DNA from: Eisenbergiella sp963559585
GTDB lineage: Bacteria; Bacillota; Clostridia; Lachnospirales; Lachnospiraceae
Direction: 5' to 3'
Length of the DNA: 64,000 nucleotides
Assembly: GCA_963559585.1 (NCBI GenBank)
Contig: CAUWLJ010000007.1
Span: 3,736 to 67,735, forward strand
A program made the position numbers and the translations under genes. The notes beneath the pieces are model-generated. The model was not told where the DNA came from. It did not search any database and was given only the letters and a program-made list of their open reading frames with translations. Of this stretch, positions 24,061 to 31,490 are shown piece by piece (the first letter of the stretch is position 1; the number at the start of each line of letters is the position of its first letter).

Positions 24061-25080
24061 ATGAAGAAGAAAAAAGTACGTTACCTGATGGTTCTCCTGT
24101 TCTGCCTCGCCGCTCTGGCGGCGGGGATCGGCGTGGGAAGCGTGCCGGTGTCTCCAGGGGATGTGCTGAGGATCCTGGGAAACAGGCTGTTTGGGCTTGC
24201 ACTGCCCAAGGATCTGGCAGGAACGCAGATGTCCATTGTGTGGACGCTGCGCCTGCCAAGAAGCCTGTGCGCTTTTCTGGTGGGAGGGGCTCTGGCAGCC
24301 AGCGGCACGGTGATGCAGTCGGTTCTGCGCAATCCTCTTGCCAGCAGCTATACCCTGGGCGTTTCCTCCGGCGCTTCCCTGGGAGCCGCCCTGGTGATCG
24401 TGACCGGGTTTGCTTTTCCCGTCCTTGGCTTCCTTACCCTTCCGGCCGCAGGCTTTGTGTTCGGCCTGGGTACGGTGATGGGGGTGCTTCTTTTTGCCTC
24501 CAGGATGGATCGGGGGTTTCAGAATCAGACCATCATCCTGGCGGGCATGGTGTTCTCCCTTTTCGTCAATGCCTGTCTGACCATGGTGAGCGCCCTGAAT
24601 CAGGGTTATATGCAGCAGCTGATGCTGTGGCAGATGGGCAGCTTTTCCGGAAAGAACTGGGAGCAGGTGGGGATTCTGGCCGTGGCAGCCGTTTTCGGAG
24701 TACTGTACCTGTGCCGCTATGCCAGGCATATGGATATGATGACCTTTGGAGAGGAAGCCGCGAAGACAATGGGGGTGGACACGGAGCGCACCAAGAAAAA
24801 GCTGATCGCAGCAGCCTCCCTTCTCACCGGGACGGCGGTGTGCTTTACAGGCACCATCGGCTTTCTGGATCTGGTGGCGCCCCATGTGGCAAGGAAAATT
24901 TTCGGCCCGGCGCATCGGTATGTGCTGCCCGTTTCCGCGCTGATGGGCGGGGCCTTCATGGTGCTGGCCGATCTGGCGGCACGCACCCTTCTTGCCCCCA
25001 CGGAGCTGCCGGTGGGCGCGGTGACGGCGCTGCTTGGCGCGCCCTTCTTTGCCTGGATCTATTTCCGGGGAAAAGGATGA
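24061..25080 (+). CDS. btuC: FecCD/BtuC-type ABC transporter permease
   Basis: A 339-residue membrane protein with about ten helices. Diagnostic text is RLPRSLCAFLVGGALAASGTVMQSVLRNPLASSYTLGV-like (the conserved PR...GaaLa.sG...Q...rNPLa block), GFLDLVAPHVARKIFGP near residue 270, and ADLAARTLLAPTELPVGAVTA near the end. It forms the translocation pore for a cobalamin or siderophore complex. The ATG at 24061 follows GGAAG and lies 67 bases after the binding-protein gene. Confidence 0.9.
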   Translation: MKKKKVRYLMVLLFCLAALAAGIGVGSVPVSPGDVLRILGNRLFGLALPKDLAGTQMSIVWTLRLPRSLCAFLVGGALAASGTVMQSVLRNPLASSYTLGVSSGASLGAALVIVTGFAFPVLGFLTLPAAGFVFGLGTVMGVLLFASRMDRGFQNQTIILAGMVFSLFVNACLTMVSALNQGYMQQLMLWQMGSFSGKNWEQVGILAVAAVFGVLYLCRYARHMDMMTFGEEAAKTMGVDTERTKKKLIAAASLLTGTAVCFTGTIGFLDLVAPHVARKIFGPAHRYVLPVSALMGGAFMVLADLAARTLLAPTELPVGAVTALLGAPFFAWIYFRGKG

Positions 25081-25175
25081 ACGGGGGCAGGACGATCCGC
25101 CGGTTTGTGCCGCAGCGTAAAAAATCGTGGAAACTGCACAGCCGAAGCCAGAAACGCTCCGGCATGGAGGCAAAA

Positions 25176-25982
25176 ATGAAAAATATCCTTCAGTTAGAAC
25201 AGGTATGTGCGGGATATGGGAAAAAAGAGATCCTGCACCGGATTTCCTTTAGCCTTCCGGAGGGAAGGCGGCTGGCCGTCCTGGGGCCCAATGGCAGCGG
25301 GAAAACCACCCTTCTGCGGGTGATCGCGGGCCTTCTGCCGGCAGAGGGAAGCGTGCTGCTTTCCGGCCATGAGGTGTCCGGCCTGAAGCGGGAGGAGCTG
25401 GCCCGCAGGGTGGCCATGATGAGCCAGTTTTCAGGCGCGTCCCTTCCCTATACGGTGATGGAGACGGTGCTGATGGGGAGGTTCGTCCACCGCGGAAAAG
25501 GGATGTTTGCGGGAAAGACGAAGAAAGACTTCCAGGTGGCCGGGGCCTGTATCCGGGCGGCCGGGCTTGACGGACTGGCTGAGGCCGATGTGACAGCACT
25601 TTCCGGCGGCCAGCTTCAGCGGGTATTCCTGGCCAGGACGCTGGCCCAGGAGCCTTCCCTGATCCTGCTGGACGAGCCCACCAGCCATCTGGATCTGAAA
25701 TATCAGACGGAGCTGATGGATTACCTGAAGGACTGGGGCATGCAGGAGGGGCACACCGTGGTAGGGGTGCTCCACGATATTAATCTGGCCTTCCGTCTTG
25801 CCGATACCTTCCTTTTTCTGAAGGAGGGAAGGGTGATGGCATACGGCGGAGCGGAGGTGATCACACCACAGCTTCTGAACCGGATTTATGATATGGATGT
25901 GGCCGCCTACATGCGCCAGTCCGCTGACAGAATGGAGGATTTGATCAATGGAAAAGGAAACAAAATACAGAAGTCCCTATGA
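25176..25982 (+). CDS. btuD: ABC transporter ATP-binding protein, BtuD/FecE type
   Basis: A 268-residue ATPase of the cobalamin/Fe-chelate class. Walker A is GPNGSGKTT, the Q-loop region MSQFSG, the signature LSGGQLQRVFLARTLAQ, Walker B LILLDEPTS and the H-loop VLHDINLAF. I chose the ATG at 25176 with GGAGG five bases upstream; a longer in-frame extension has no RBS and overlaps the permease gene. Its last 35 bases overlap the start of the adenosyltransferase-like gene, indicating translational coupling. Confidence 0.93.
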   Translation: MKNILQLEQVCAGYGKKEILHRISFSLPEGRRLAVLGPNGSGKTTLLRVIAGLLPAEGSVLLSGHEVSGLKREELARRVAMMSQFSGASLPYTVMETVLMGRFVHRGKGMFAGKTKKDFQVAGACIRAAGLDGLAEADVTALSGGQLQRVFLARTLAQEPSLILLDEPTSHLDLKYQTELMDYLKDWGMQEGHTVVGVLHDINLAFRLADTFLFLKEGRVMAYGGAEVITPQLLNRIYDMDVAAYMRQSADRMEDLINGKGNKIQKSL

Positions 25983-26475
25983 AGCCTACCCTTTCCTGGC
26001 AGACGCTTCGGAGGATCTGCGCTGTGATTTTGAACTGCTCACCGACGAGATTTCCAGCCTGACAGGCCTTCTGGCGGCAAAGGTGGAGGACGAAAGCCTG
26101 CGGCAGGAGCTTCTGTGGATCGACGAGCTGGTTTATCACGCCAATCCCACCCTCAGGACACGTTTTACCATCACTCAGGAGGAAATAGACTGGCTGAAGG
26201 AACGCACCCGGCAGCTTCAGAGAGAGGCCGCCGGAGATGTACACCGCTTCGTCCTTCCCTGCGGCTGCGAAGCCGCAGCCCTGGCCCACATCCTGCGGGT
26301 CAAAGGGAAAATGCTGGTCCGCCTCATTTACCGCCACATGGAGCAGGGTGGCCGTGGAGAGGAAGGCCTGCTGGATTTCTGTAACCTCCTGTCCGGCTAC
26401 TTTTTCGGCATTGCCCTTCTTCTCAACCGCGGGAGCAAAACGCCGGAGAGGGATTTTGTGAGCAGGAATTATTGA
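25948..26475 (+). CDS. PduO-like cob(I)alamin adenosyltransferase (putative)
   Basis: A 175-residue helical protein. The central FVLPCGCEAAALAHILRVKGKMLVR and the C-terminal LLDFCNLLSGYFFGIALLLN follow the layout of PduO-type enzymes (the fvlPGgs...aRt..RRaER and yLNRLSDlLF motifs), but the family's key Arg and Asp residues are poorly kept. It may be a divergent adenosyltransferase, an inactive homologue or a corrinoid chaperone. Co-translation with the cobalamin ABC genes supports a role just after uptake, converting corrinoid to adenosylcobalamin. Confidence 0.6.
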   Translation: MEKETKYRSPYEAYPFLADASEDLRCDFELLTDEISSLTGLLAAKVEDESLRQELLWIDELVYHANPTLRTRFTITQEEIDWLKERTRQLQREAAGDVHRFVLPCGCEAAALAHILRVKGKMLVRLIYRHMEQGGRGEEGLLDFCNLLSGYFFGIALLLNRGSKTPERDFVSRNY

Positions 26476-26623
26476 TCGCTTTTGCGGGCGGCGTGCCGTG
26501 CAGCCATGCCTGTACGGATATTTGGCGGCTGCCGCAGGGGAAATGCCGTAAAGCGCCCTGCCGCTTTCACTGTTTTTCTATCAAAATTTATGTATGACCT
26601 GCCTTCCTTCTGAGAATACTATG

Positions 26624-26715
26624 CTGGAGCGTGTTTGAAAATTCATTCCCGCGTCTGTACGCCCCGTAAAGCGGGACGCACGGACGGCAGAAAGCAGCTT
26701 TCAAACAGGCTCCAG
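26624..26715. repeat. 92-bp palindromic MITE-like element
   Basis: Terminal arms of 17 bases (26624-26640 and 26699-26715: CTGGAGCGTGTTTGAAA and its complement) match at 16 positions. An inner imperfect stem (about 26651-26686, CGTC...GACG) makes the whole unit one long hairpin. Related arm text occurs at 626-645 and 18461-18497. No ORF. Confidence 0.65.
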
Positions 26716-26767
26716 AACCCATTATCGGTTATCTGGATGCCGCGGACGCGGCGGAATGGAGGAAAAA

Positions 26768-27079
26768 ATGGCAGAATTAAAGTGTGCGGTGGAAAGCTGT
26801 ACCTACAACAGCGACAGATGCTGCTGCAAGGGCGACATTATGGTGGGCGGAAGCAGCGCCCGCAGGGAAGAGGATACCTGCTGTGAAAGCTTCAGGGAAA
26901 GAAGCGGCGGGAGCGCATCCAACGCCCTTAATCCTGAAAGACGCATCAGCATTGACTGCGAAGCGGTGAAATGTGTTTATAACACAGACTGCAGATGCTG
27001 TGCGGAGCATGTGGACATCAAAGGAAACGGAGCCTGCTCCTGTACGGAGACGGCCTGCGCTACCTTTAAAGAAAAGTAA
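26768..27079 (+). CDS. DUF1540 Cys-rich protein
   Basis: A 103-residue protein with two DUF1540 Cys modules: residues ~4-42 (CAVESCTYNSDRCCCKGDI ... CCESF) and ~62-100 (CEAVKCVYNTDCRCC ... CSCTETACATF), joined by a Ser/Gly linker. The dense paired cysteines suggest metal binding. The domain is common in sporulating Firmicutes, and its function is unknown. I chose the second ATG (26768), because GGAGG lies seven bases upstream; the ATG at 26756 lacks an RBS. Confidence 0.85.
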   Translation: MAELKCAVESCTYNSDRCCCKGDIMVGGSSARREEDTCCESFRERSGGSASNALNPERRISIDCEAVKCVYNTDCRCCAEHVDIKGNGACSCTETACATFKEK

Positions 27080-27114
27080 AAGGATTTTAAGGAAAAGGAA
27101 AAAGCAGCAGAAGG

Positions 27115-27152
27115 ATACGGCCTCACGGGAATTCCCGGGGCCGTATATTTTT
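27115..27152 (+). terminator. Terminator after the DUF1540 gene
   Basis: ATACGGCC (27115-27122) pairs with GGCCGTAT (27139-27146), with GGAATTCC inside and a T-run after. Confidence 0.75.
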
Positions 27153-27292
27153 AATACAATAGGAAAGTTCCTTTCCTATTGTATAAAAAAGAACGCTCCG
27201 CTGTGGATGCGCACTCGCGCGGGAGGTAGATATTGCCTGACGGCAATCGCGCTCGGCGCGGGTGTGCGTCAAGACGTACACCTTTTTTATAA
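27153..27292 (+). repeat. Dispersed ~140-bp repeat, copy A
   Basis: It opens with a perfect hairpin TACAATAGGAAAG/CTTTCCTATTGTA (about 27155-27183), continues through a GC-rich core (GCGCACTCGCGCGGGAGG..., GCAATCGCGCTCGGCGCGG), and ends in the stem GGTGTGCGTC/GACGTACACC followed by six T (about 27260-27288), an intrinsic terminator. It is about 90 percent identical by eye to the reverse complement of 37611-37752. It lies between the DUF1540 gene and the sulfatase gene. Confidence 0.85.
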
Positions 27293-27448
27293 ATATAAGA
27301 AAATTGATGTGCAAAAAGAAATTATTACAAATTTAAAGTTTTGTATTGCATAAAAAGAGGATGTGAGATATGATTTTTATATCAAAAATGCCATAAAAGG
27401 GAAGCACACAAAAAACAGTGTAAGGGCATAAATAAGGAGGGAACGATT
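27293..27448. other. AT-rich upstream region of the sulfatase gene
   Basis: After repeat copy A this AT-rich stretch leads to GGAGGGAACG before the sulfatase ATG. I see no gene and no confident promoter hexamers. Confidence 0.4.
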
Positions 27449-28927
27449 ATGCGTGTACTGATGTTCGACATCGATACGCTCCGCGCGGACCATCTGGGCT
27501 GCTATGGATATGGAAGGGATACCAGCCCGGTGATGGACCAGGTTGCAGAGGAGGGAGTGCGGTTTGACCGCTATTATTGTCCCAATGCACCCTGTCTGCC
27601 GTCCAGGGCGTCCCTGATAACGGGACAGTACGGTATCCACAACGGGGTCGTAGGCCATGGGGGAACGGCGGCGGATCTGCGCCTGGAGGGGGAGAGCAGA
27701 GTATTTACGGACGATATTTCCGAAAACGGGCTTTTCATGCAGTTCCGCCGGGCGGGAATGCACACGGTTTCCTTTTCCACATTTGCGGAACGCCACTCTG
27801 CCTGGTGGTTTAATGCCGGTTTTCATGAGTGTATCAACGTGGGGAACCGGGGACTGGAATCTGCGGAGGCGGTGACGCCCAAGGTGCTGGAATGGCTGGA
27901 GCGAAACGGCAGCGAGGATAACTGGATGATGCACGTGCACTACTGGGATCCCCACACCCCTTACCGCACTCCTGACTGGTATGAGAGCCGTTTTACGGAT
28001 ACGCCCCTGCCGGATGACTGGATCGACGATGAGGTGTTTGCGCAGCACCTGCTCCACATAGGGCCTCATGGAGCCAACGAGATCAATATGTGGAATGACA
28101 ATACGAATGGAAAATATCCGAAGCATCCCGGAAGGCTTGCCGACAGGGAGGAAGCGAAGCATTTCATCGATCTGTATGACGATGGGGTGCGCTACGTGGA
28201 TGATAACATCGGACAGATCCTGGACTGGATGAAAGACCACGGCCTGTACGGGGAGGATCTGGCTGTGATCATCACCTCGGATCACGGAGAGGATCTGGGC
28301 GAGCTGGGAATCTACGGCGAGCATGGAGTGGCGGACGAGCCTGTGTGCCGCATTCCCATGATCATCCGCTGGCCGGGTGCGAAGAAGGGCTTTGTGGCGG
28401 AGGGCTTCCACAATAATACGGATCTTCTGCCTACCATCCGGGAGCTTCTGGGAACGCCTGTTACCAGGGCCGGATACAGGGGGGATGGAATCTCCTATGC
28501 GCCCACCCTTCTGGAGGGAAAGGACTGCTCCAGGCAGTATGAGGTGCTGACCCAGTGCGCCCATGTGTGCCAGAGAAGCGTCCGCTTTGAGCAATACCTT
28601 TACATCCGCAGCATCCACGCAGGGTATCATCTGTTCCCGGATGAAATGCTTTTCGATCTGGAGCAGGATCCCCACGAGCGCGTAAATATCGCCCCGGAGC
28701 ATCCGGAATTGTGCGCAAGAGGCGCTAAGATGATCCTGGACTGGACGGACGAGATGATGAAAATTTCCTGCTCCGACCGGGATCCCATGTGGACGGTAAT
28801 GCGGGAAGGCGGGCCGGAGCACTGCAGGGGAGAGCTTGGAGCCTATCTGGAGAGGCTTCGCGGAACCGACAGGGAATTTGGAATCAAAGAGCTGCAGGAG
28901 AAATACGGCAGTATGGAAAACGTCTGA
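27449..28927 (+). CDS. Type I sulfatase, Cys-type
   Basis: A 492-residue hydrolase of the alkaline-phosphatase fold. The metal-site Asp pair is in MFDIDTLRADHLGC (Asp7, Asp9), and the formylglycine motif is C-L-P-S-R starting at Cys49, followed by ASLITGQYGIHNG. A second metal-site block is ITSDHGEDLGELG near residue 275. Being Cys-type in an anaerobe, it needs a radical-SAM sulfatase-maturating enzyme, which is not in this window. No signal peptide is visible, so it is probably cytosolic, acting on an imported sulfated sugar or aryl sulfate (inference). Strong RBS GGAGGG. Confidence 0.88.
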   Translation: MRVLMFDIDTLRADHLGCYGYGRDTSPVMDQVAEEGVRFDRYYCPNAPCLPSRASLITGQYGIHNGVVGHGGTAADLRLEGESRVFTDDISENGLFMQFRRAGMHTVSFSTFAERHSAWWFNAGFHECINVGNRGLESAEAVTPKVLEWLERNGSEDNWMMHVHYWDPHTPYRTPDWYESRFTDTPLPDDWIDDEVFAQHLLHIGPHGANEINMWNDNTNGKYPKHPGRLADREEAKHFIDLYDDGVRYVDDNIGQILDWMKDHGLYGEDLAVIITSDHGEDLGELGIYGEHGVADEPVCRIPMIIRWPGAKKGFVAEGFHNNTDLLPTIRELLGTPVTRAGYRGDGISYAPTLLEGKDCSRQYEVLTQCAHVCQRSVRFEQYLYIRSIHAGYHLFPDEMLFDLEQDPHERVNIAPEHPELCARGAKMILDWTDEMMKISCSDRDPMWTVMREGGPEHCRGELGAYLERLRGTDREFGIKELQEKYGSMENV

Positions 28928-29095
28928 AACAGACCGGCGCAGATGATTGGGAAAAATGTGCGGTTATGGCAAAGCATGCACATATTATTTGAAAGGAAAA
29001 GCTTCAAAAACGGGCTGTGCCAGCAACGGGAACCTGCTGGCCGCAGCCATGAAAAACTCTCCCTTTGAAAGAAGGCGGCGATACGGCAAACGAGG

Positions 29096-29743
29096 TTATC
29101 CTTCCACAAAGGAATGGCTCATAATATAAAATTCTTCCTGGCTTGGAAGGTGCTTCTTTTCCATGGGTTTAAGAGAGGCGTCATAGCGCAGGGCTTCTTC
29201 TTCGCTGATGGCCATAACGGGACTGTCCTGATAGAGCCATGTATGCCCGTCAAGCACATGGGGAATCAGCTCCTTTACCATCATAGCCGCCGGATATTTT
29301 CCGCCTTCGGCACATACGTTGTATTTCCTGCAGCTTTTGAACCCGCGGCTCACATAATTGGCGGGGCTTCCAAATATGACGATGGTATCGTATCCCAGCT
29401 GCCTGGCTTTCTGAAAAGAATGCTCCATGAGCAGCTTCCCATACCCCATCCGCTGATAGCCGGGCAGGATACAGACGGGGCCGAAGGTCAGAATATCCTT
29501 CCGGTTTCCGGCCTCGTCCGTCAATGTTGCTTTCGTATACATGATATTCCCGATTACTTTGCCGCCCAGCTCCAGGACGAAATCCAGCTCCGGAATAAAA
29601 TCCTCATGCTCTCTCATGATATGAACCAGATAGTGCTCCACGCATCCGGGCACATAGATATTATAGAAAGCCTCTCTCGTGATATTCTCTACCGTTTCCC
29701 AATCCCTTTTTTCTTCGTTTCTAATGATTATGCCTTGTTCCAT
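29096..29743 (-). CDS. GNAT family N-acetyltransferase
   Basis: A 215-residue protein. The acetyl-CoA binding block reads VCILPGYQRMGYGKLLME (the Q/RxxGxG/A motif), followed by GYDTIVIFGSPANYVSRGF. The long C-terminal part (about 155-215) ends with TWLYQDSPVMAISEEEAL, a layout seen in clostridial GNATs annotated as N-acetyltransferases of unknown acceptor. I chose ATG at 29743 because AGGAGG lies seven bases upstream; an upstream in-frame start has no RBS. Confidence 0.85.
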   Translation of the reverse strand: MEQGIIIRNEEKRDWETVENITREAFYNIYVPGCVEHYLVHIMREHEDFIPELDFVLELGGKVIGNIMYTKATLTDEAGNRKDILTFGPVCILPGYQRMGYGKLLMEHSFQKARQLGYDTIVIFGSPANYVSRGFKSCRKYNVCAEGGKYPAAMMVKELIPHVLDGHTWLYQDSPVMAISEEEALRYDASLKPMEKKHLPSQEEFYIMSHSFVEG

Positions 29744-29801
29744 AAATTTCCTCCTGCTATGAATCCTTTGTTTCTGATGGCATTTTAGCACAAAAATTTT
29801 G

Positions 29802-29827
29802 AAAAAGCCATTTATGCGGCTTTTTTT
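29802..29827. terminator. Short A/T-flanked hairpin
   Basis: AAAAAGCC (29802-29809) pairs with GGCTTTTT (29818-29825) with T-tracts on both strands. It lies upstream of the GNAT gene, so it may close a plus-strand transcript or be a weak bidirectional terminator. Confidence 0.4.
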
Positions 29828-29915
29828 CTGCCGCCGGCCGTGCCCTGATGGGCCGGTGGATCATAACCTGCCTGAGAAAATCTAGTGAAATCCTGAAAAA
29901 ATTTCAATTCCCCCA

Positions 29916-29944
29916 TTGACACCGCATCCGATCAGTGGTATCTT
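29916..29944 (+). promoter_or_regulatory. Promoter of the infC operon
   Basis: TTGACA (29916-29921) and TATCTT (29939-29944) are separated by 17 bases. It is about 295 bases before the infC start, leaving a long leader. Confidence 0.7.
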
Positions 29945-29951
29945 ATACAAG

Positions 29952-30100
29952 TACGCAGGTACAGAACAACCAAGCAGAGCATCCACTCTCACCCTATGGC
30001 GATTGGGCTGATAGGCGTTTATAGTTCTCATCCGGCAGAATGGAAGCCGGGGATAGAATGATGTGGATAGCGGTGCTGTCCGCTTTTTTTATGTGCCGGT
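29952..30100 (+). promoter_or_regulatory. infC leader with attenuator, L20-leader-like
   Basis: The long leader of infC-rpmI-rplT contains paired segments and a terminator-like stem GTGGATAGC/GCTGTCCGC (30063-30071 with 30075-30083) followed by seven T. In Firmicutes this operon is feedback-controlled by ribosomal protein L20 through such a leader. The position and terminator fit; the L20-binding secondary structure was not verified. Confidence 0.55.
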
Positions 30101-30238
30101 GGAGGCTTTTCCGTATTCGGAGGCGTGCTGGCCGGAGTATAGCTGCAGCCTGCGGCTTATGAGGTTCAGAAGCTGTTGTTTCATCTAGTAAGGGCTGCCG
30201 GGAAAGGCCGGCCCGGGGTTTCTCAGGAGGGTAAGACC

Positions 30239-30745
30239 ATTAGCGAGTTATTTATCAATGAACAGATCAGAGACAGAGAGATACGCTTGATCGGGGAGGA
30301 CGGAGCTCAGCTGGGCATCATGTCGGCCAGAGACGCATTGAAGATTGCGGAAGAAGCAGGGCTGGATCTGGTGAAGATCGCACCCACAGCCAAGCCTCCG
30401 GTCTGCAAGATTGTGGACTACGGCAAGTACAGATATGAGCTTGCCCGTAAGGAGAAGGAAGCGAAGAAGAAACAGAGGACGATCGAGATTAAGGAGATCC
30501 GTATGTCTCCCAACATCGATACCAACGATCTGAACACGAAGATCGGAGCTGCGAAGAAGTTTCTGACCAAGGGGAACAAGGTAAAGATCACCCTTCGTTT
30601 CCGCGGACGTGAGATGGCTCACATGCAGAACAGCAGACATATCCTGGATGATTTCGCACAGGCACTTGCCGATGTGGCAGTGATCGAGAAGGCCCCCAAG
30701 GTGGAGGGCCGCACCATGACCATGTTTTTAACTGAAAAGCGTTAA
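30239..30745 (+). CDS. infC: Translation initiation factor IF-3 (ATT start)
   Basis: A 168-residue factor that binds the 30S subunit, blocks 50S joining and checks start codons. Both IF-3 domains and the basic linker are present (INEQIRDREIRLIGEDG, YRYELARKEKEAKKKQRT, KIGAAKKFLTKGNKVKITLRFRGRE). The natural family start (xSELFINEQ) coincides with an ATT codon at 30239, seven bases after AGGAGG; no ATG or GTG fits. A rare ATT start is the known self-limiting signal of infC, since IF-3 discriminates against it. First gene of infC-rpmI-rplT. Confidence 0.93.
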   Translation: MSELFINEQIRDREIRLIGEDGAQLGIMSARDALKIAEEAGLDLVKIAPTAKPPVCKIVDYGKYRYELARKEKEAKKKQRTIEIKEIRMSPNIDTNDLNTKIGAAKKFLTKGNKVKITLRFRGREMAHMQNSRHILDDFAQALADVAVIEKAPKVEGRTMTMFLTEKR

Positions 30746-30796
30746 TACGTACAGTTAAAATAGATTTACCTACAGTGAGTATAGGAGGATTTTGTT

Positions 30797-30994
30797 ATGC
30801 CGAAAATGAAGACAAGCAGGGCAGCTGCAAAACGTTTCAAAGTTACAGGAACCGGTAAGTTAAAGAGAGCAAAAGCTTACAAGAGCCATATCTTAACGAA
30901 GAAGTCCACGAAGAGAAAGAGAAATCTCAGACAGTCTGCGATTACAGACGCAACCAATGTTAAGAATATGAAGAAGATTTTACCTTATTTATAA
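30797..30994 (+). CDS. rpmI: 50S ribosomal protein L35
   Basis: A 65-residue basic protein of standard length (MPKMKTSRAAAKRFKVTGTG at the N-terminus, Lys/Arg-rich throughout). TAGGAGG precedes the ATG. It lies 51 bases after infC and 22 before rplT in the universal infC-rpmI-rplT operon. Confidence 0.97.
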   Translation: MPKMKTSRAAAKRFKVTGTGKLKRAKAYKSHILTKKSTKRKRNLRQSAITDATNVKNMKKILPYL

Positions 30995-31016
30995 TTCGTC
31001 AGGAGGAGTTTAAGAG

Positions 31017-31373
31017 ATGGCAAGAGTTAAAGGCGGCATGAATGCCAGAAGAAAACATAACAAGGTATTAAAGCTTGCAAAGGGCTACAGAGGAGCAAGA
31101 AGCAAACAGTACAGAGTGGCAAAACAGTCTGTAATGAGAGCGCTTACCTCTTCCTATGCAGGACGTAAGGAGAGAAAGCGCCAGTTCAGACAGCTCTGGA
31201 TTGCCCGTATCAACGCAGCTGCAAGGCTCAACGGACTTTCCTACAGCAAGTTCATGTATGGACTGAAGCTTGCCGGAATTGATATAAACAGAAAGATGCT
31301 GGCTGAGATGGCAGTGAACGATGCAGAAGGCTTCGCAACACTGGCTGAGGCTGCTAAGAGCAAGATTGCATAA
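31017..31373 (+). CDS. rplT: 50S ribosomal protein L20
   Basis: A 118-residue protein of standard length. It has the RNA-binding N-terminal extension (ARVKGGMNARRKHNKVLKLA) and the globular C-terminal domain (KFMYGLKLAGIDINRKMLAE). It is needed early in 50S assembly and in Firmicutes represses its own operon by binding the leader. The RBS AGGAGG is strong. Followed directly by a terminator. Confidence 0.97.
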   Translation: MARVKGGMNARRKHNKVLKLAKGYRGARSKQYRVAKQSVMRALTSSYAGRKERKRQFRQLWIARINAAARLNGLSYSKFMYGLKLAGIDINRKMLAEMAVNDAEGFATLAEAAKSKIA

Positions 31374-31388
31374 GGGATTGAATACAGA

Positions 31389-31425
31389 ACCGCCGCAGGC
31401 CAACAGGCTTTGCGGCGGTTTTTTT
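31389..31425 (+). terminator. Terminator of the infC-rpmI-rplT operon
   Basis: ACCGCCGCA (31389-31397) pairs with TGCGGCGGT (31411-31419), followed by a run of T. Confidence 0.9.
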
Positions 31426-31428
31426 GGC

Positions 31429-31457
31429 TTGTCCCGTGATACCGGATGTGCTACAAT
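31429..31457 (+). promoter_or_regulatory. Promoter of pyrF
   Basis: TTGTCC (31429-31434) and TACAAT (31452-31457) with a 17-base spacer, starting just after the rplT terminator. Confidence 0.65.
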
Positions 31458-31490
31458 CGGTACAGAGAAAAGAGAAAGGAACGGATACCT

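Noticed and set aside
27123..27353. Small frames inside repeat copy A (RTRAGGRYCLTAIALGAG text)
   Set aside because: The same peptide text arises from repeat copy B in an unrelated context, so it is translation of a repeat, not a gene.
28947..29129. 60-codon plus-strand frame after the sulfatase gene
   Set aside because: No RBS or family, and it runs into the antisense end of the GNAT gene.
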